Source: JAFEDN01 sp963818985
GTDB lineage: Bacteria; Pseudomonadota; Gammaproteobacteria; Coxiellales; Coxiellaceae
Reading direction: 5' to 3'
Assembly (NCBI GenBank): GCA_963818985.1
Contig: CAWFUJ010000008.1
Location: forward strand, 214,940-278,939
DNA length: 64,000 bases
Part shown: one piece after another, positions 1 through 9,520 of the stretch
Position numbering within the stretch: position 1 is the first letter of the stretch
Layout of the letters: the number at the start of each line of letters is the position of its first letter
Notes under the pieces: model-generated
Seen by the model: only the letters and a program-made list of their open reading frames with translations
What the model was told of the DNA's origin: nothing
Database searches by the model: none
Translations under genes and position numbers: made by a program

Positions 1-222
1 GGAATTGACATCTACCCCATTCACTGCAGTTAAATTTCCAACCGCAGGCAAAGAGGGTTGCCAAGCTTGCTGTTGAGCTTTGACGGTTGAGATGGTAACC
101 GGTTGGCTAATCATTTGGGTAATATACTTTTTTACCATTATCTGTCGAACTATATGAAAGCCAAATACTAGTCCGAAGAGAATTGCGAGAGCGATGATGA
201 CAATGATGATTCGTTTAGCCAT
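1..222 (-). CDS. RND efflux periplasmic adaptor (HlyD/MFP family), N-terminal part
   Basis: Reading from an ATG at 222 toward the left edge gives 74 uninterrupted codons. There is a basic start (MAKR), a strongly hydrophobic stretch at residues 5-23 that would anchor the protein in the inner membrane, then periplasmic sequence with VTISTVKA, a WQPSLPAVGNL segment and AVNGVDVNS. That order is typical of the membrane-fusion adaptor of tripartite RND pumps (MexA/MexH/VexA type), where this first strand starts the lipoyl/barrel region. The inner membrane pump would be expected beyond the left edge. Family assignment rests on a short N-terminus only. Confidence 0.7.
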   Translation of the reverse strand, partial: MAKRIIIVIIALAILFGLVFGFHIVRQIMVKKYITQMISQPVTISTVKAQQQAWQPSLPAVGNLTAVNGVDVNS

Positions 223-288
223 AAAATCCTCTATAAAGATGATGCGCTATGCTATCATATTGAACGTAAGGGTGCATACTTTGATTCA

Positions 289-362
289 GCCCCGGTGGCA
301 CAGCTGGATAGCGCAGTCCCCTCCTAAGGGACAGGTCAGAGGTTCAAATCCTCTCCGGGGCA
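289..362 (+). tRNA. tRNA-Arg(CCT)
   Basis: A cloverleaf can be drawn directly: acceptor GCCCCGG (289-295) pairs with CCGGGGC (355-361). The anticodon stem GTCCC/GGGAC closes the loop CTCCTAA with anticodon CCT, and the T arm is AGAGG-TTCAAAT-CCTCT. The discriminator is A362. The 3' CCA is not encoded; the genome reads ACCCCA here. It decodes AGG. It sits divergently from the efflux adaptor gene and next to a long palindrome. Confidence 0.95.
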
Positions 363-392
363 CCCCATTATCGAGCGGATAGAGGGAACGCT

Positions 393-497
393 CAGCTGTG
401 GCCGAGATTGGACGAAAAAACCGCGACCCAATGCTCACGTATAGTAATACGCTCCGCTTGGGTCGCGGTTTTTTCGTCCAATCTCGACTCACAGCTG
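393..497. repeat. 105-bp palindrome with 29-bp perfect stem
   Basis: Bases 403-431 are the exact reverse complement of 458-486 (29 bp). An outer 8-bp arm, 393-400 with 490-497 (CAGCTGTG/CACAGCTG), extends it across a small internal bulge. The 26-base loop holds a further small hairpin, 438-442 with 447-451. Each arm has a run of six A or T, so a transcript from either strand would end a G/C stem with a U tract. It could act as a bidirectional terminator between tRNA-Arg and fumC, but it is much longer than a normal terminator and may be a small non-coding mobile palindrome. Confidence 0.85.
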
Positions 498-570
498 AAC
501 GTTTTCATTCGGGCGACCTTTGAAATGAAGGCTCGCTTCGCTCCCTTCTTTAGCTTCTTTCGATCCTGCA

Positions 571-591
571 CCCTCTTCCTTTGGGAGAGGG
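571..591. repeat. Short hairpin ahead of fumC
   Basis: CCCTCTTCC (571-579) can pair with GGGAGAGGG (583-591) with one G-T pair and a three-base loop, followed by TTGGGATGAGGGG. This looks like a dispersed intergenic hairpin of the kind common in proteobacterial genomes. It lies about 45 bases ahead of the fumC start and could sit in its leader. Confidence 0.45.
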
Positions 592-637
592 TTGGGATGA
601 GGGGATATCATTAGAAAATTTTTTGGAGAATTTTGTT

Positions 638-2026
638 ATGAATAAAAAAAATACTCGATTGGAATCGGATAGTATGGGGGCGATTGAGGTTCCTAGTCAT
701 CAGTATGGGGGGGCGCAAACGGCGCGTTCTTTGCATAATTTTGCAATAGGTAGGGAAAAAATGCCTCCTGAATTATTGCGCGCTTTTGGTATCTTGAAAA
801 AAGCGGCTGCCATGACCAACTGTGAGCTCGGTAAATTGTCTAGCGAAAAAACTAATCTCATTATTAAAGCGTGTGAGGAAATTATTAATGGGAATTTAAA
901 TGATCATTTTCCCCTCAAGATTTGGCAAACTGGTAGCGGCACTCAAACTAATATGAATGTTAATGAAGTCATCAGCAACCGGGCTATCGAATTGGCGGGC
1001 GGTGAAATGGGAAGTAAAAAGCCTGTGCACCCAAACGATGATGTGAATATGTCTCAATCTTCTAATGACACCTTTCCAACAGCCATGAATATTTCCACCG
1101 CTGAAATGCTTGTTAATCAATTAATACCCGCTGTGACAGAATTACGCAATGCACTACAAGAAAAACAACGTGAATTTGCTGGAATTATAAAAATCGGTCG
1201 CACACATCTGCAAGATGCAGTACCGCTGACCTTGGGTCAAGAATTTTCTGCTTATGTCTCACAATTAAATTTAGGTCTCAATGCTATAAATGAGGTCTTA
1301 CCTTATGTATATCGCTTAGCTATTGGCGGAACAGCTGTAGGCACCGGACTCAATACCCATCCCGATTTCGCTATAAAGACTGCAGCGCATATTGCTGACT
1401 TAACCGGACTACCGTTTGTCTCCGCAGCCAATAAATTCGCTGCACTCTCATCGCATGACGACTTAGTCTTAGTCAGTGGGGTATTAAAAACTTTGGCTTG
1501 CGCACTCATGAAAATTGCCAATGATATTAGATGGCTCGGTTCAGGCCCACGCTGCGGATTAGCTGAATTAATTCTTCCCGCAAATGAACCTGGTTCCTCA
1601 ATTATGCCTGGCAAAGTAAACCCAACCCAATCTGAAGCCATGACCATGGTTTGTGTTCAAGTCATGGGTAATGATACCACCATCGGCATAGCTGGCTCTC
1701 AGGGAAATTTCGAATTGAATGTTTTTAAGCCGGTAATAATATATAATTTAATTCAATCAATTTATTTACTGGCAGATGCCTCCCGATCTTTTACCGAACA
1801 TTGCGTGGCTGGTTTAAGTGCCGATCAAAAACGTATTGATTATTATTTAAAGCATTCGTTGATGTTAGTGACGGCGCTAAACCCTGTTATTGGTTATGAT
1901 AAAGCTGCATCAATTGCTAAAAAAGCTCACATCGAAGGTACCAGTTTACGTCAAGCCAGTATTGATTTAGGGTACTTAACCGGCGAAGAATTTGATGCCG
2001 CAGTCAAGCCAGAAGAAATGGTTTAG
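638..2026 (+). CDS. fumC: Fumarate hydratase class II
   Basis: This is the iron-independent fumarase of the TCA cycle, interconverting fumarate and L-malate in the cytosol as a homotetramer. The 462-residue product matches the family length. Visible signatures are TGSGTQTNMNVNEVISNRA near residue 100, HPNDDVNMSQSSNDTFPTA with the substrate-binding SSND, IGRTHLQDAVPLTLGQE with the His of the active site, and the mobile catalytic loop GSSIMPGKVNPTQ. The ATG at 638 is chosen over an in-frame upstream start because GGAG lies at 625-628 and the family begins at this point. The reading frame is intact, unlike several neighbours. Confidence 0.97.
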   Translation: MNKKNTRLESDSMGAIEVPSHQYGGAQTARSLHNFAIGREKMPPELLRAFGILKKAAAMTNCELGKLSSEKTNLIIKACEEIINGNLNDHFPLKIWQTGSGTQTNMNVNEVISNRAIELAGGEMGSKKPVHPNDDVNMSQSSNDTFPTAMNISTAEMLVNQLIPAVTELRNALQEKQREFAGIIKIGRTHLQDAVPLTLGQEFSAYVSQLNLGLNAINEVLPYVYRLAIGGTAVGTGLNTHPDFAIKTAAHIADLTGLPFVSAANKFAALSSHDDLVLVSGVLKTLACALMKIANDIRWLGSGPRCGLAELILPANEPGSSIMPGKVNPTQSEAMTMVCVQVMGNDTTIGIAGSQGNFELNVFKPVIIYNLIQSIYLLADASRSFTEHCVAGLSADQKRIDYYLKHSLMLVTALNPVIGYDKAASIAKKAHIEGTSLRQASIDLGYLTGEEFDAAVKPEEMV

Positions 2027-2034
2027 ACCATCGA

Positions 2035-3663
2035 CTAGGTAAAAATACAATTGTTATAATGACTCACCGGCAATAAAATCAATTTTTGATTTTGACGCAA
2101 TTGCCACCACTCATAATGTTGTTGACACTTTGGTAATTTATGAGCTGATAGAATAACCCAACCATCGGGATGTGCGAGCAACCATTGTTTTGCTTCCGCC
2201 TGTGCCGGATTTAAAAGTGATAAGGGTTGCTGCAAACGCGCTAAAAATTCAAAATTATTTTTTGCTGGAACAGCTCCTAATTGGATTAATCCATTTTGTT
2301 TATCTGGTAAGTTTTTTAACCGTTGGGCAACTACTCCAATGTCCATTGGTTTTATCAGCATTCTTTGCCAGCCGAGTTGATAAAGAGTGAGTTCAAAGAA
2401 AAAAACTACCCCTATTGACACATACGCTTGCCAGTGATTTCGCGGTTGAAAAATTAATAAAAATATGCCTCCACTGATCATACTGATTGGCCAAATCACC
2501 GAGACCGGTTCCATTGCGGGGAATTTATGGTGAAAGATTGGCAGATGAGGCGCAAATAACAAAAATATACCTGCAAAAATATATAAACCACTATAAAGAA
2601 TCAGTGTCAGCCGTGGCACGCTTATTTTAACAGCTTCACAAAGAATGATTGATATCAAAATTGCCACAAAAGGAAAAATTGGTATGAAGTAACGACCAAA
2701 TTGCATTTTGACAAATAAAGAAAAAAATACTAAAACTAATAAACATGGGAATAATAATAAAAAAAATTTTCTATCAGCAAAATTTCGCCATTTTTTTAAT
2801 TGCAACCATAAAATCGGTAAAATTATCCAAGGCAACCAGCGTAACGGGAACACAGCTAAAACTTTTATTCCTTGTTTAAGGTTATTGAAAAACTGATCAA
2901 AAACACTAATTCGTTGCTGGACCTGACCAAAAATTAAATAATGTATAGCACCCGAACCATACTGTTTAGCCACCAGAACAACCCAGGGCAAGGGGATTAT
3001 CAAAGAACCCAATATGACTCCGGTGAATTTCAAGTACCACTGATTTTTATCGATAATATTGGCTAACCCATACGGAATGGTCAAAGCAAACGGCAAGAAA
3101 TAAATAAAAACCACTGGACCTTTACTAAAGAGCGCAAACCCAAAGCTAATGCTAGCAAGTATCCACCATTTGCATTGATTTGCTTGCGAAGCTTTAAGTA
3201 AAAAATTTAAAAACAATAACCCAAATAAAGTAACTAAATTTTCAAAACGAATTTCGCTGGCAAAAATTGGCCAGTAAAGACTACAAGCTAGCACCAATAC
3301 CGCAATCCAAGCAAGGATAAGTTTATCGGCAAATAGTTGGCGGGCTAACCACCAGGTCAATAACAGATTTATCCAACCAATACTGAAGGTGAGAACTCTA
3401 GGCCAACCATCGTGCACCCCGAATACATGCCAGCCGCCTACAATCAACCAATAAAACAACGGGGTTTTTTCAAGATCAATTTGCCCCCCAACATAAGTCA
3501 TTAAGTAATCGTGGTTACGAAACATTTCCCAAGCTACACTCAAATAATTTAGCTGGAAGCCTTGGTGATAAGGAACATTGTAAATAGTCACAACGGCAAA
3601 GATCCACCAGGCAAGGCTGATGGCCAACCAATTTTGGAGTGTAGAGTTCACATTGAAATCCAT
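2035..3663 (-). CDS. GT39-family (ArnT-like) membrane glycosyltransferase
   Basis: A 542-residue polytopic protein with about a dozen hydrophobic segments and a soluble C-terminal tail. The first periplasmic loop carries GQIDLEKTPLFYWLI, the position where PMT/ArnT-type enzymes have their conserved acidic residue and the K-x-P-L-x-Y-W motif. SEIRFENLVTLFGLL follows in the loop before the next helix, again as in this clan. Such enzymes transfer a sugar from a polyprenyl-phosphate donor to lipid A or another surface acceptor at the periplasmic face; the acceptor here is unknown. The ATG at 3663 has AAAGG seven bases upstream and is preferred to a TTG at 3699. It is convergent with fumC. Confidence 0.8.
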   Translation of the reverse strand: MDFNVNSTLQNWLAISLAWWIFAVVTIYNVPYHQGFQLNYLSVAWEMFRNHDYLMTYVGGQIDLEKTPLFYWLIVGGWHVFGVHDGWPRVLTFSIGWINLLLTWWLARQLFADKLILAWIAVLVLACSLYWPIFASEIRFENLVTLFGLLFLNFLLKASQANQCKWWILASISFGFALFSKGPVVFIYFLPFALTIPYGLANIIDKNQWYLKFTGVILGSLIIPLPWVVLVAKQYGSGAIHYLIFGQVQQRISVFDQFFNNLKQGIKVLAVFPLRWLPWIILPILWLQLKKWRNFADRKFFLLLFPCLLVLVFFSLFVKMQFGRYFIPIFPFVAILISIILCEAVKISVPRLTLILYSGLYIFAGIFLLFAPHLPIFHHKFPAMEPVSVIWPISMISGGIFLLIFQPRNHWQAYVSIGVVFFFELTLYQLGWQRMLIKPMDIGVVAQRLKNLPDKQNGLIQLGAVPAKNNFEFLARLQQPLSLLNPAQAEAKQWLLAHPDGWVILSAHKLPKCQQHYEWWQLRQNQKLILLPVSHYNNCIFT

Positions 3664-3742
3664 TTTAAGCCTTTGGAACTTAAATAATGAGAATAGCAAA
3701 GTCAGGAATTAGCTAGCGCTTTATATTTGAATTATGTGCCGA

Positions 3743-3807
3743 TATTAATCCTGGATACCGGCCGTAGTTTACCCCGCGAAGGCGAAGGCCGGTATCCAGG
3801 ATTAATA
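3743..3807. repeat. Palindromic repeat (REP-like), copy 1
   Basis: TATTAATCCTGGATACCGGCC (3743-3763, split here only as an arm) is perfectly complementary to 3787-3807, giving a 21-bp stem around a 23-base loop that itself contains GCGAAGGCGAAGG. The core CCGGCC...GGCCGGTATCCAGGAT recurs at 9419-9487. It lies between two genes transcribed leftward. Confidence 0.8.
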
Positions 3808-3866
3808 CCAACACTCAATCCAAATATTTAATCAATGAGCTTGTTATTAACTAAATATAATTCAAT

Positions 3867-5449
3867 TTACCTATTTTCTGCGCGGTCTTTCTCGATAAAA
3901 TCAATCCATTCTTTGGTTTCTTTGGACTTAGGATCAAGCTTTAAAGCACGACGGAAGTATGCCAAGGCTTCTTGCAACTCTCCATTGTTATATAAACACA
4001 AACCAATATTATAAGCTAAACCAAATTGCTCGCCAAAATAATGTTCTGAAAGTTTGTAGTACTTAGCTGCATCACCATACCGGCGTAAGCTGTGAAATAA
4101 AATGCCGATATCAAACATGACATCATAACCTTTAGGCAGATAATAAAAATTCTCGGCTAAATTAGGCATATGACTAGTCAGATATTCTACCGTCACACTT
4201 TCTCCACTAGCGATTTGTTCGCAAATTTGTTTACTTAATTTTTGATAAATGTGTGGATCCCAATCAGTGAACGCTAAATGCGCAGCCAGAGTGTTTAAAA
4301 TACAATGTTGAAAGTTTTCACTGATATTACGGTGTAAAATAAAATAATCTCCCGGACTCAAACTTTCAACATGTTCAAATAAAGCAAAATCTAATTCTGG
4401 AAAATCATTGAGATCAAAACCGCTGATAAATGCTGCCGTTTTAATACCAGTTCTTAAACTTTGTAAAATGGCTTTGCCACCACTGTGCTCAAAATATTTG
4501 GCAATAGCGTGAAAATTGACCATCATTGAGAAACTGCCATGAAAAGCCAAATGAGGATGATCTAAATGATCCAATTCTTGAAGATGGGTATAGCCTTTAT
4601 CCGTAGAAAGTAATAATATTTTATTATTGCATAGTTTTTTAAGATTACGGATGGTGCGTAAACCGGCAATCGGAATTAAAATATGACTGTCGGTTAATAG
4701 ATTATTATAAGCATTAACCACAGCATTAAAATCTTCATCATCATAATAATGTTCGTCAATATCTACTGCAGTATGGGTAATTGCACTTGCTCCCAATCCA
4801 CAGGACGGCCATTTTTCATATTTTCATGATAAGTAGTTAAACTCACCAACGAAGCTTTGACTTTGCCATCACTGACGGTAAATGCATCATGAGAAACCGT
4901 ATCAAAAATATAATTCGCAATGACTGTAATGGGATTGGTCACACTGCCTTCAGTCAAAGTAATGTACCGGCTTTGCGTAAATTAATGTTGGTGTCTTCTT
5001 CCATATTGAAAATAGCAAAATCTAACATGCCAATTTCTAAGATAATGCTGTAATGCTGGATGGCTTTCCCAATATTTCAAATTACTTTCAGTAAAGTCGG
5101 TCATAATATATCGGAATTTGATATGCGTCTAATTGTAATTGCTGTTGAAGCTTTTCTAATTTCTTCAAGATGTAGTAGCTTGAGCCGTCCTGATCCAGTG
5201 CCCAATTCCATAATATAAAACGGCTGATCAATACTGCTCTGGATTTTTTTTAATCCAATCTTGGGCTAAGCGCATAATAATATGAGCATAGCAATTGGCT
5301 AAAAATGGATTGCTGGTCACGTAAAAAGGTACTTGATTAACCCAGGCATCAATGCCTTCGGTATGAAAATATTCTCGTTGTAACTCCCAAAGACAAGATT
5401 CAGAAAACTTTTTATCTTTTTCAATAACAACTGTACTACTTCCAAACAC
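3867..5449 (-). pseudogene. SAM-dependent methyltransferase with C-terminal TPR, frameshifted
   Basis: Fragments in different frames join into one protein of about 525 residues. The N-terminus (from ATG 5449) has WELQREYFHTEG and NPFLANCYAHIIMRLAQDWI. A methyltransferase motif I, ELGTGSGR, lies near 5200. YIMTDFTESNLKYWESHP matches the second half of the Rossmann fold. LTEGSVTNPITVIANYIFDT starts the fragment at 4957. The C-terminal 310 residues (3867-4796) are in one frame and end in tetratricopeptide-like helices (AYNIGLCLYNNGELQEALAY). At least six single-base shifts fall between 4790 and 5230. The substrate cannot be told from sequence. Clustering of shifts suggests either decay or local sequencing error. 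Confidence 0.65.
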
Positions 5450-5528
5450 AATAACCCCCTATAAAAATAATTAATAATAAAAAATTTTGCTTAATAAAAT
5501 ATTAAATCCTCGTATCCTTGAGAGCATA

Positions 5529-6738
5529 TTATGATACCTGAATCTTTTCACCAATAGAAGGAATATATACTTCTGGGTTTATATCAATATCATAGTCTAT
5601 CTCCGGAAATCCAAAGCCAAATAAATGATAAAAATCTCTCGATAACCGCTAAATCCGCCAAAGTAGTCTAAGTTTTCAGTAGTTATTTAGGCCATAGTTT
5701 GGCGATTGCAGCCTGAGTCTCTGGATCCATTTCCCAATCATCCAATCGAATATATCCATGTTGATCAACTATTGGACCATCTTCAGTATATAATCGCTCG
5801 CGAAATAATCGATCCATTTGCTCAATACAGCCTTCATGGGTTCCCTTTGCTTTCATGATTTTGTAAAGCAAGGAAATATAAAGCGGTACTACCGGAATAG
5901 CTGAACTGGCTTGAGTCACCAACGCTTTATTCACCGAAATCAACGCCCTACCGCCTATACTTGTGAGACGATGATTCAAAGTTAGAGCAGTATTATGCAG
6001 ATGCCGTTTGGCAGCCCCGATCGTGCCATCTTTATAAATAGGATGAGTTAGCTCAGGACCAATGTAAGAGTATGCTAAAGTTGTCATGCTTATTTGCCAA
6101 CAAGCCTGCTGCCAATAATTGTTCAATCCACATTTGCCAATCTTCCCCACCCATCACTGTTTCGGTTGCGGCAATTTCTTCAGGAGTTGCAGGTTCTATT
6201 TCAATTTCTTTTACAATGCCCGATATCGGATCAACCGTTTTATTGTGATAACTTTGCCCAATAGGTTTTAGTACTGAATTAAATGCTTCCCCGGTATCCG
6301 GATGTATGCGTCGTGGCGAGGCTAGACTATAGATCAATAAGTCGACAGGCCCGGAATGACGTTTAAGGTAATCGATGGTTTGATGTTTAACTTCATGGCT
6401 AAAAGCATCGCCATTAATACTTTTTGTCAAATATCCCTCATGTTTAGCTAATTGCTCAAATGCCACGGTATTATACCATCCAGGAGAGGCAGTGCGCTTT
6501 TGATCTGCCGGACGCTCATAAGGACACTCCAATGGTAGAAGCTTTTGCGCCAAATGCGGCAACGATTCGACTGGCTAAGCCATAACCAGTTGAACCGCCA
6601 ATCACCAATACATTTTTCGGTCCCATGAAAATGCCTTTTTGACTTCACATAATTAACTTGGGCTTGAACCGCTTTAAAACACCCAAGTGGATGCGCAGCA
6701 GTGCAAATAAAACCACGAATTTTGGGTTGAATAATCAT
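5529..6738 (-). pseudogene. fabV: trans-2-enoyl-CoA/enoyl-ACP reductase, frameshifted
   Basis: FabV performs the last step of fatty-acid elongation, NADH-dependent reduction of the enoyl thioester. The start MIIQPKIRGFICTAAHP is the family N-terminus; then GWYNTVAFEQLAKHEG, SINGDAFSHEVK, DLLIYSLASPRR, VMGGEDWQMWI, AYSYIGPELTHPIY with the catalytic Tyr-x8-Lys region, SVNKALVTQASSAIPVVPLYISL and HEGCIEQMDRLFRERLY. The C-terminal FGFGFPEIDYDIDINPEVY is read in another frame and stops at 5529. At least four indels separate these blocks, near 6550-6650, 6090 and 5685. Total length agrees with about 400 residues, so little is lost. Confidence 0.85.
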
Positions 6739-7187
6739 TGTAAAATCCTCATAATCGGAGTTTAATTGAGAATAGATAATATAACGGATTATGGTGGAAA
6801 TATAAATGGGATTTATTATTTACCAGAAGATGAGATGATGTGAACTACCCGGGCGGACAAGTTAGAACAAGATGGCAGGAAACCTTCCATTTAATTGTCC
6901 GCCCAAGCAATCCTTTGCATTTAGCGAAAAGACGACATGCGTGAGCTGAATTTAGCAATTTAAGGTGGTAAATCACTGTGATGCATTAGGCTTCCTGCTA
7001 CAAGGCTGGCTTGCTCACAACATCAGCAAGTTAATTCCCTATCTTTTTACTGTTAGCTCTCGTATATCGACCTTTCGTACATGTTAACTATAGCAAGCTT
7101 TTTTTAGAATGCAAATATTTTTTTAAAAATATTTTTTAAGACGTTGTTTTAAATCAATATTTATTTATTCTAGAATTTACATTAATT
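6739..7187. other. Intergenic, no gene seen
   Basis: 449 bases between fabV and yadH with no convincing reading frame. A 10-bp inverted repeat, GGGCGGACAA (6851-6860) and TTGTCCGCCC (6895-6904), could form a hairpin with a 34-base loop. The rest is AT-rich and may hold the fabV promoter. Confidence 0.5.
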
Positions 7188-7972
7188 TTATTCGCGAATA
7201 CGCATACCTTTGAATTGATTAAATAATATGCAAAAATAAATAAAATAAAGACAAAAAACAGTGGTGACGATAAATGCCATAGCAACTGAAGCATCGGCAA
7301 CCCCCAAAAAACCATAACGAAAGGCATTGACGATGTAAGTAATCGGATTAACTAAGGAAATATACTGCCAAAATTTTGGTAGCAAATTAATGGAATAAAA
7401 CACCCCGCCTAAATACGTCAACGGAGTTAATACAAAAGTTGGAACAATGGTAATATCATCGAAATTATTAGCATAAATAGCATTAATCAATCCAGCTAAT
7501 GCAAATAAGCAAGAGCATGAAATGGTAATTACACAATAATCAAAAATAAAGAATGTAAAAAATGCAAGTGAGTAAAAAACAAAGCGACGGGGCTCACTAA
7601 GACACCAACCATTAAACCTCTGATCACGCCGCTCCCAGTAAATACCCGAACACAATGTCACCGCTGACATTGGCGAGACCAATAATTCTTGAATTTGACG
7701 TTGAAATTTAGCAAGAAAAAAATCCAGATACCGCACCCGTATAGGAGCTAGTAATGATCTGCATCATGATGAAGCCAGGAGCAATATACTGGATATATGG
7801 AAAACCTTCCATTGTACCAATCCTTGAACCGATCACTTGTCCAAAAATAACGAAATATAAGGGTGGTGGTGACTATTGCGGGTAAAAAAGTTTGCGGCCA
7901 TACACGAAAAGATCGCCTAGATTCACGGGTAACAATGGTTTTAAACGCTACCCATGCAGTGCTCGTTTTCAT
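7188..7972 (-). pseudogene. yadH: ABC-2 type transporter permease, YadH-like, frameshifted
   Basis: Partner of the ATPase just upstream. The N-terminal piece (ATG 7972) has WVAFKTIVTRESRRSFRVWPQTFLP, close to the YadH N-terminus. The C-terminal piece contains FFLAKFQRQIQELLVSPMS and FDDITIVPTFVLTPLTYLGGVFY, the most conserved permease segment, then NPITYIVNAFRYGFLG and a final membrane helix ending FNQFKGMRIRE. The middle (about 7560-7830) reads in several frames. Full-length product would be about 260 residues with six membrane segments. Substrate is unknown for the family. Its start lies inside the end of yadG, indicating translational coupling. Confidence 0.75.
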
Positions 7973-8885
7973 TTCTTCGCTCCTCGTTAGTTAATTCCAA
8001 AAATAATTCTTCTAGACGATTACTTTTATTGCGCATACTCATCACCGAAATATTATAATTCTGTAACTGTAAAAAAAGATCGTTCAAACTATGTTTTTTA
8101 TAGACTTCTACCTCCAAAGTCGTGGAATCATAGGGATAAATTGATAACCTTCAATTGAAGGTAATTGATCATAAGGTTTTTGTAAGTAAAGATAAATCTC
8201 TCTTTATTTAGTTGACGTAGAATGGTAGCCATGGAGGTATTAGCGACTATCTTCCCTCGATCAATAATAGCAATATGTCGACATAAATTTTCTGCTTCTT
8301 CTAGATAATGCGTGGTTAAAATAATGGTAACGCCCGCTGATTCAATTCTGTTAAAAATTGCCACATCGATCGGCGGATTTCAATATCAACTCCAGCAGTA
8401 GGTTCATCTAGGATCAACATCCTAGGATTGTGTACCAATGCTCTCGCAATCATTAGCCGGCGTTTCATGCCGCCAGACAAAGCATTAACGATTGTGTAGC
8501 GCTTCTCCCATAATCCTAATTTGCGAATATAATGCTCGATTGGCTGTTTAGCTTGCTGAGGAGAAAGTCCGTAATAACCTGCTTGATAAATAAGGGTATT
8601 CTTCACTGTTTCAAAAATATTCATATTAAATTCTTGAGGGACAACACCGATAGAAGCTTTCGCAGCTGAAAATTCTTTATCAATATCGTGATCAAAAATT
8701 TTGACAGTCCCAGAGGATTTATTAACCAATGAAGTTAAAATACCTATAAGGGTAGATTTCCCTGCGCCATTAGGACCCAATAGAGCAAAAAAATCTCCAG
8801 ATTCGACGTGAAGATCAATATTGTCTAATGCCTTAACTCCATTAGGATAGACTTTGGAAAGCCCCGTGACCTCTAACGCCTTCAT
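7941..8885 (-). pseudogene. yadG: ABC transporter ATPase, YadG-like, frameshifted
   Basis: Walker A is GPNGAGKST, the signature is LSGGMKRR, Walker B is LILDEPTAGVD, followed by the H-loop in TIILTTHYLEEAENLCRHIAII. The frame shifts once near 8340, inside LNQ..SAGVTIILTTHY, and again near 8160. The last part reads YDSTTLEVEV and ISVMSMRNKSNRLEELFLEL, as in YadG. The span is exactly 945 bases, so the two shifts cancel. It is six bases downstream of the RRM gene and overlaps the yadH start by 32 bases, so the three form an operon. Confidence 0.85.
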
Positions 8886-8891
8886 AAAAGG

Positions 8892-9263
8892 CTATCTAGG
8901 CTTAGCAATACGAACGACAATTGTTCTACCTTGATATTTTTCTCCATGAGCAGCCAAGGCCTTGTTTGCTTCCTCTACCCGGGAATAAGTGACAAAGCCA
9001 AACCCTTTGGAACGTCCTGAACTATAATTACGGACAATCCTAACTTGCACGATGTTACCGTATTTAAGAAAATGTTCCTTAAGATCTTGCTCGCTTACTT
9101 GGTAAGATAAATTACCAATATATAACTGTTTATTAGCATCTTGACTATCTTCTCCAGTGATTTCAACCCCGGGTTTTTTTCGCAGTCGTCGAGCTAACCA
9201 GACAACCAAAATTACAAGCACGATAACGATAACAGCGATAAGTGTGATTTGTTGAGATGACAT
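8892..9263 (-). CDS. Membrane-anchored RRM RNA-binding protein
   Basis: A 123-residue protein with a hydrophobic helix at residues 7-25 followed by ARRLRKK, so the rest would face the cytoplasm. Residues 46-121 form one RNA recognition motif: RNP2 is LYIGNL and RNP1 is SKGFGFVTY with the aromatic residues that stack on RNA, plus KALAAHGEKYQGRTIVV. Single-RRM proteins occur in bacteria, but the fused N-terminal anchor is less usual. The ATG follows AGGAAC at a good distance. It is the first gene of the RRM-yadG-yadH operon. Its RNA target is unknown. Confidence 0.85.
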   Translation of the reverse strand: MSSQQITLIAVIVIVLVILVVWLARRLRKKPGVEITGEDSQDANKQLYIGNLSYQVSEQDLKEHFLKYGNIVQVRIVRNYSSGRSKGFGFVTYSRVEEANKALAAHGEKYQGRTIVVRIAKPR

Positions 9264-9418
9264 ATGTTCCTGCCTTTTTTAAATTCAAACTAAAAAATCC
9301 AACAAAAAAATTGGACCTATACAAAATTCATGATTCTAGAAAAGCCTAACCTGCAAGTAAAGAACTTTTTACATGCTTGGGTCGGATATTTACATTTTTA
9401 AGATTTAACATTACTATT

Positions 9419-9487
9419 TATCCTGATTCCGGCCTTCGCCGGTATGACAGTATTGTGCCATACCGGCGAAGGCCGGTATCCAGGATA
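9419..9487. repeat. Palindromic repeat (REP-like), copy 2
   Basis: CCGGCCTTCGCCGGTAT (9429-9445) pairs with ATACCGGCGAAGGCCGG (9460-9476), and the outer TATCCTG/CAGGATA extends the stem with mismatches. It shares GGCCGGTATCCAGGATAA with the repeat at 3743-3807, so this is a dispersed element of this genome. It lies just upstream of the pterin dehydratase gene. Confidence 0.8.
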
Positions 9488-9520
9488 AGTGGGGTATTGA
9501 AGTTTTTTTTGGAGTCAGAT

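Noticed and set aside
393..497. Simple rho-independent terminator
   Set aside because: The stem (29 + 8 bp) and nested loop hairpin are much larger than a terminator, though termination may be a side effect.
581..637. Longer N-terminus for FumC from an upstream in-frame start
   Set aside because: It would run through an intergenic hairpin; the ATG at 638 has a ribosome site and matches the family start.
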